Positions 6,741-6,864 of a stretch of 6,864 nt of DNA are shown piece after piece. The notes under the pieces are model-generated. The model did not search any database, was not told where the DNA came from, and saw only the letters and a list, made by a program, of their open reading frames with translations. Position 1 is the stretch's first letter. The number at the start of each line of letters is the position of its first letter. Location: assembly GCA_043809745.1 (NCBI GenBank), contig JBDROU010000043.1, positions 1 to 6,864 of the forward strand. Direction: 5' to 3'. This DNA comes from JBDROU01 sp043809745 [NCBI: bacterium]. Its GTDB lineage: Bacteria > Elusimicrobiota > JBDRMW01. Made by a program: the position numbers and the translations under genes.

Positions 6741-6854
6741 TTGCTGACTTTCAGTAAAGACTTCTAATAAGAAGCAGTTAAAGTAGAAGCCCAAGACCCC
6801 GAAGGGGTCGCGGGAGAAGATCTTTGAAACAGGGCAAAAAAAAGGTATAACCGC
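6741..6854 (+). promoter_or_regulatory. Putative rRNA operon leader with boxB-like hairpin and boxA-like site
   Basis: A possible promoter is TTGCTG (6741-6746), a 16-bp spacer and TCTAAT (6763-6768), though TCTAAT lies in a small CTTCT/AGAAG hairpin. Downstream GACCCC (6795-6800), GAA and GGGGTC (6804-6809) form a perfect 6-bp stem with a triloop. It is extended across a 2x2 internal loop by CCC (6790-6792) and GGG (6812-6814). Nine bases past the GACCCC/GGGGTC core stem, AGATCTTTGAAACA (6818-6831) resembles the rrn boxA antitermination element (TGCTCTTTAACA in E. coli, TCTTTGAAAA in many others). Hairpin-then-boxA is the order of rrn leaders. With the 16S-like end of the window this suggests a divergent rrn operon. 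All parts are short motifs and the reading is an inference. No protein gene is evident in 6523-6864. Confidence 0.38.
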
Positions 6855-6864
6855 TTTTGGAAGA
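6855..6864 (+). rRNA. Possible first bases of a 16S rRNA gene, cut by window edge
   Basis: The window ends TTTTGGAAGA. Bacterial 16S genes begin like AAATTGAAGAGTTTGATC, so GAAGA here aligns with the bases just before the conserved AGTTTGATC block. A boxA-like motif and a GC-rich hairpin lie a few dozen bases upstream, as expected for an rrn leader. Ten bases alone are not diagnostic, and only the next bases to the right could confirm it. Confidence 0.3.

Noticed and set aside
6687-6864. Minus-strand frame open from the right edge
   Set aside because: It reads through the GC hairpin and boxA-like motif, has no recognisable domain, and its composition looks non-coding.

Overview
The window (6864 bp, AT-rich) looks chromosomal and comes from a double-membrane bacterium. 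It carries a TolC-type outer-membrane channel with its periplasmic adaptor and inner-membrane ABC partner. A REP-associated (RAYT-like) transposase start and the short-hairpin style of adaptor would fit an uncultured lineage such as Omnitrophota or a deltaproteobacterial relative. That placement is an impression from family resemblance, not a demonstrated assignment.

Layout. (1) Bases 1-163, minus strand: the first 54 codons of a Y1/RAYT transposase that runs off the left edge. (2) 164-475: a non-coding stretch with five direct copies of GTCCCCATGTG (218-291), a few GGTAACATT-like words, and a promoter and strong ribosome-binding site for the next genes. (3) 476-2073, plus strand: a two-gene operon of a DRE-TIM metal-dependent aldolase (HOA-like) and a KDPG/KHG-type Schiff-base aldolase. 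(4) 2074-2266: a convergent intergenic region with nested inverted repeats, probably the shared terminator. (5) 2267-6522, minus strand: a tripartite efflux operon transcribed leftwards in the order tolC-like, macA-like, macB-like. (6) 6523-6864: the divergent upstream region. Its right end has a GC-rich hairpin, a boxA-like TCTTTGAAACA and a final TTTTGGAAGA that resembles the very 5' end of a 16S rRNA gene, so the window may stop just inside an rrn operon.

How the genes work together. The tolC-macA-macB products should form one envelope-spanning pump: MacB is the ATP-driven inner-membrane component, MacA the periplasmic adaptor and the TolC-like protein the outer-membrane duct. The substrate cannot be read from the sequence. 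The two aldolases use different chemistry (divalent metal versus lysine Schiff base), but both families typically act on 2-keto acids and release pyruvate. They may serve sequential or parallel steps of a sugar-acid or keto-acid pathway whose other genes are not here.

Two gene starts are corrected relative to the longest open frames. macB is placed at a TTG at 4258, 1 nt after the macA stop and directly behind GAAGGAGA. macA is placed at the ATG at 5222, behind CCGGAGG. I see no clearly novel multi-gene system. The items most worth a second look are the repeat cluster beside the transposase, the paired aldolases with non-canonical active-site positions, the short-hairpin adaptor and the putative rrn leader.
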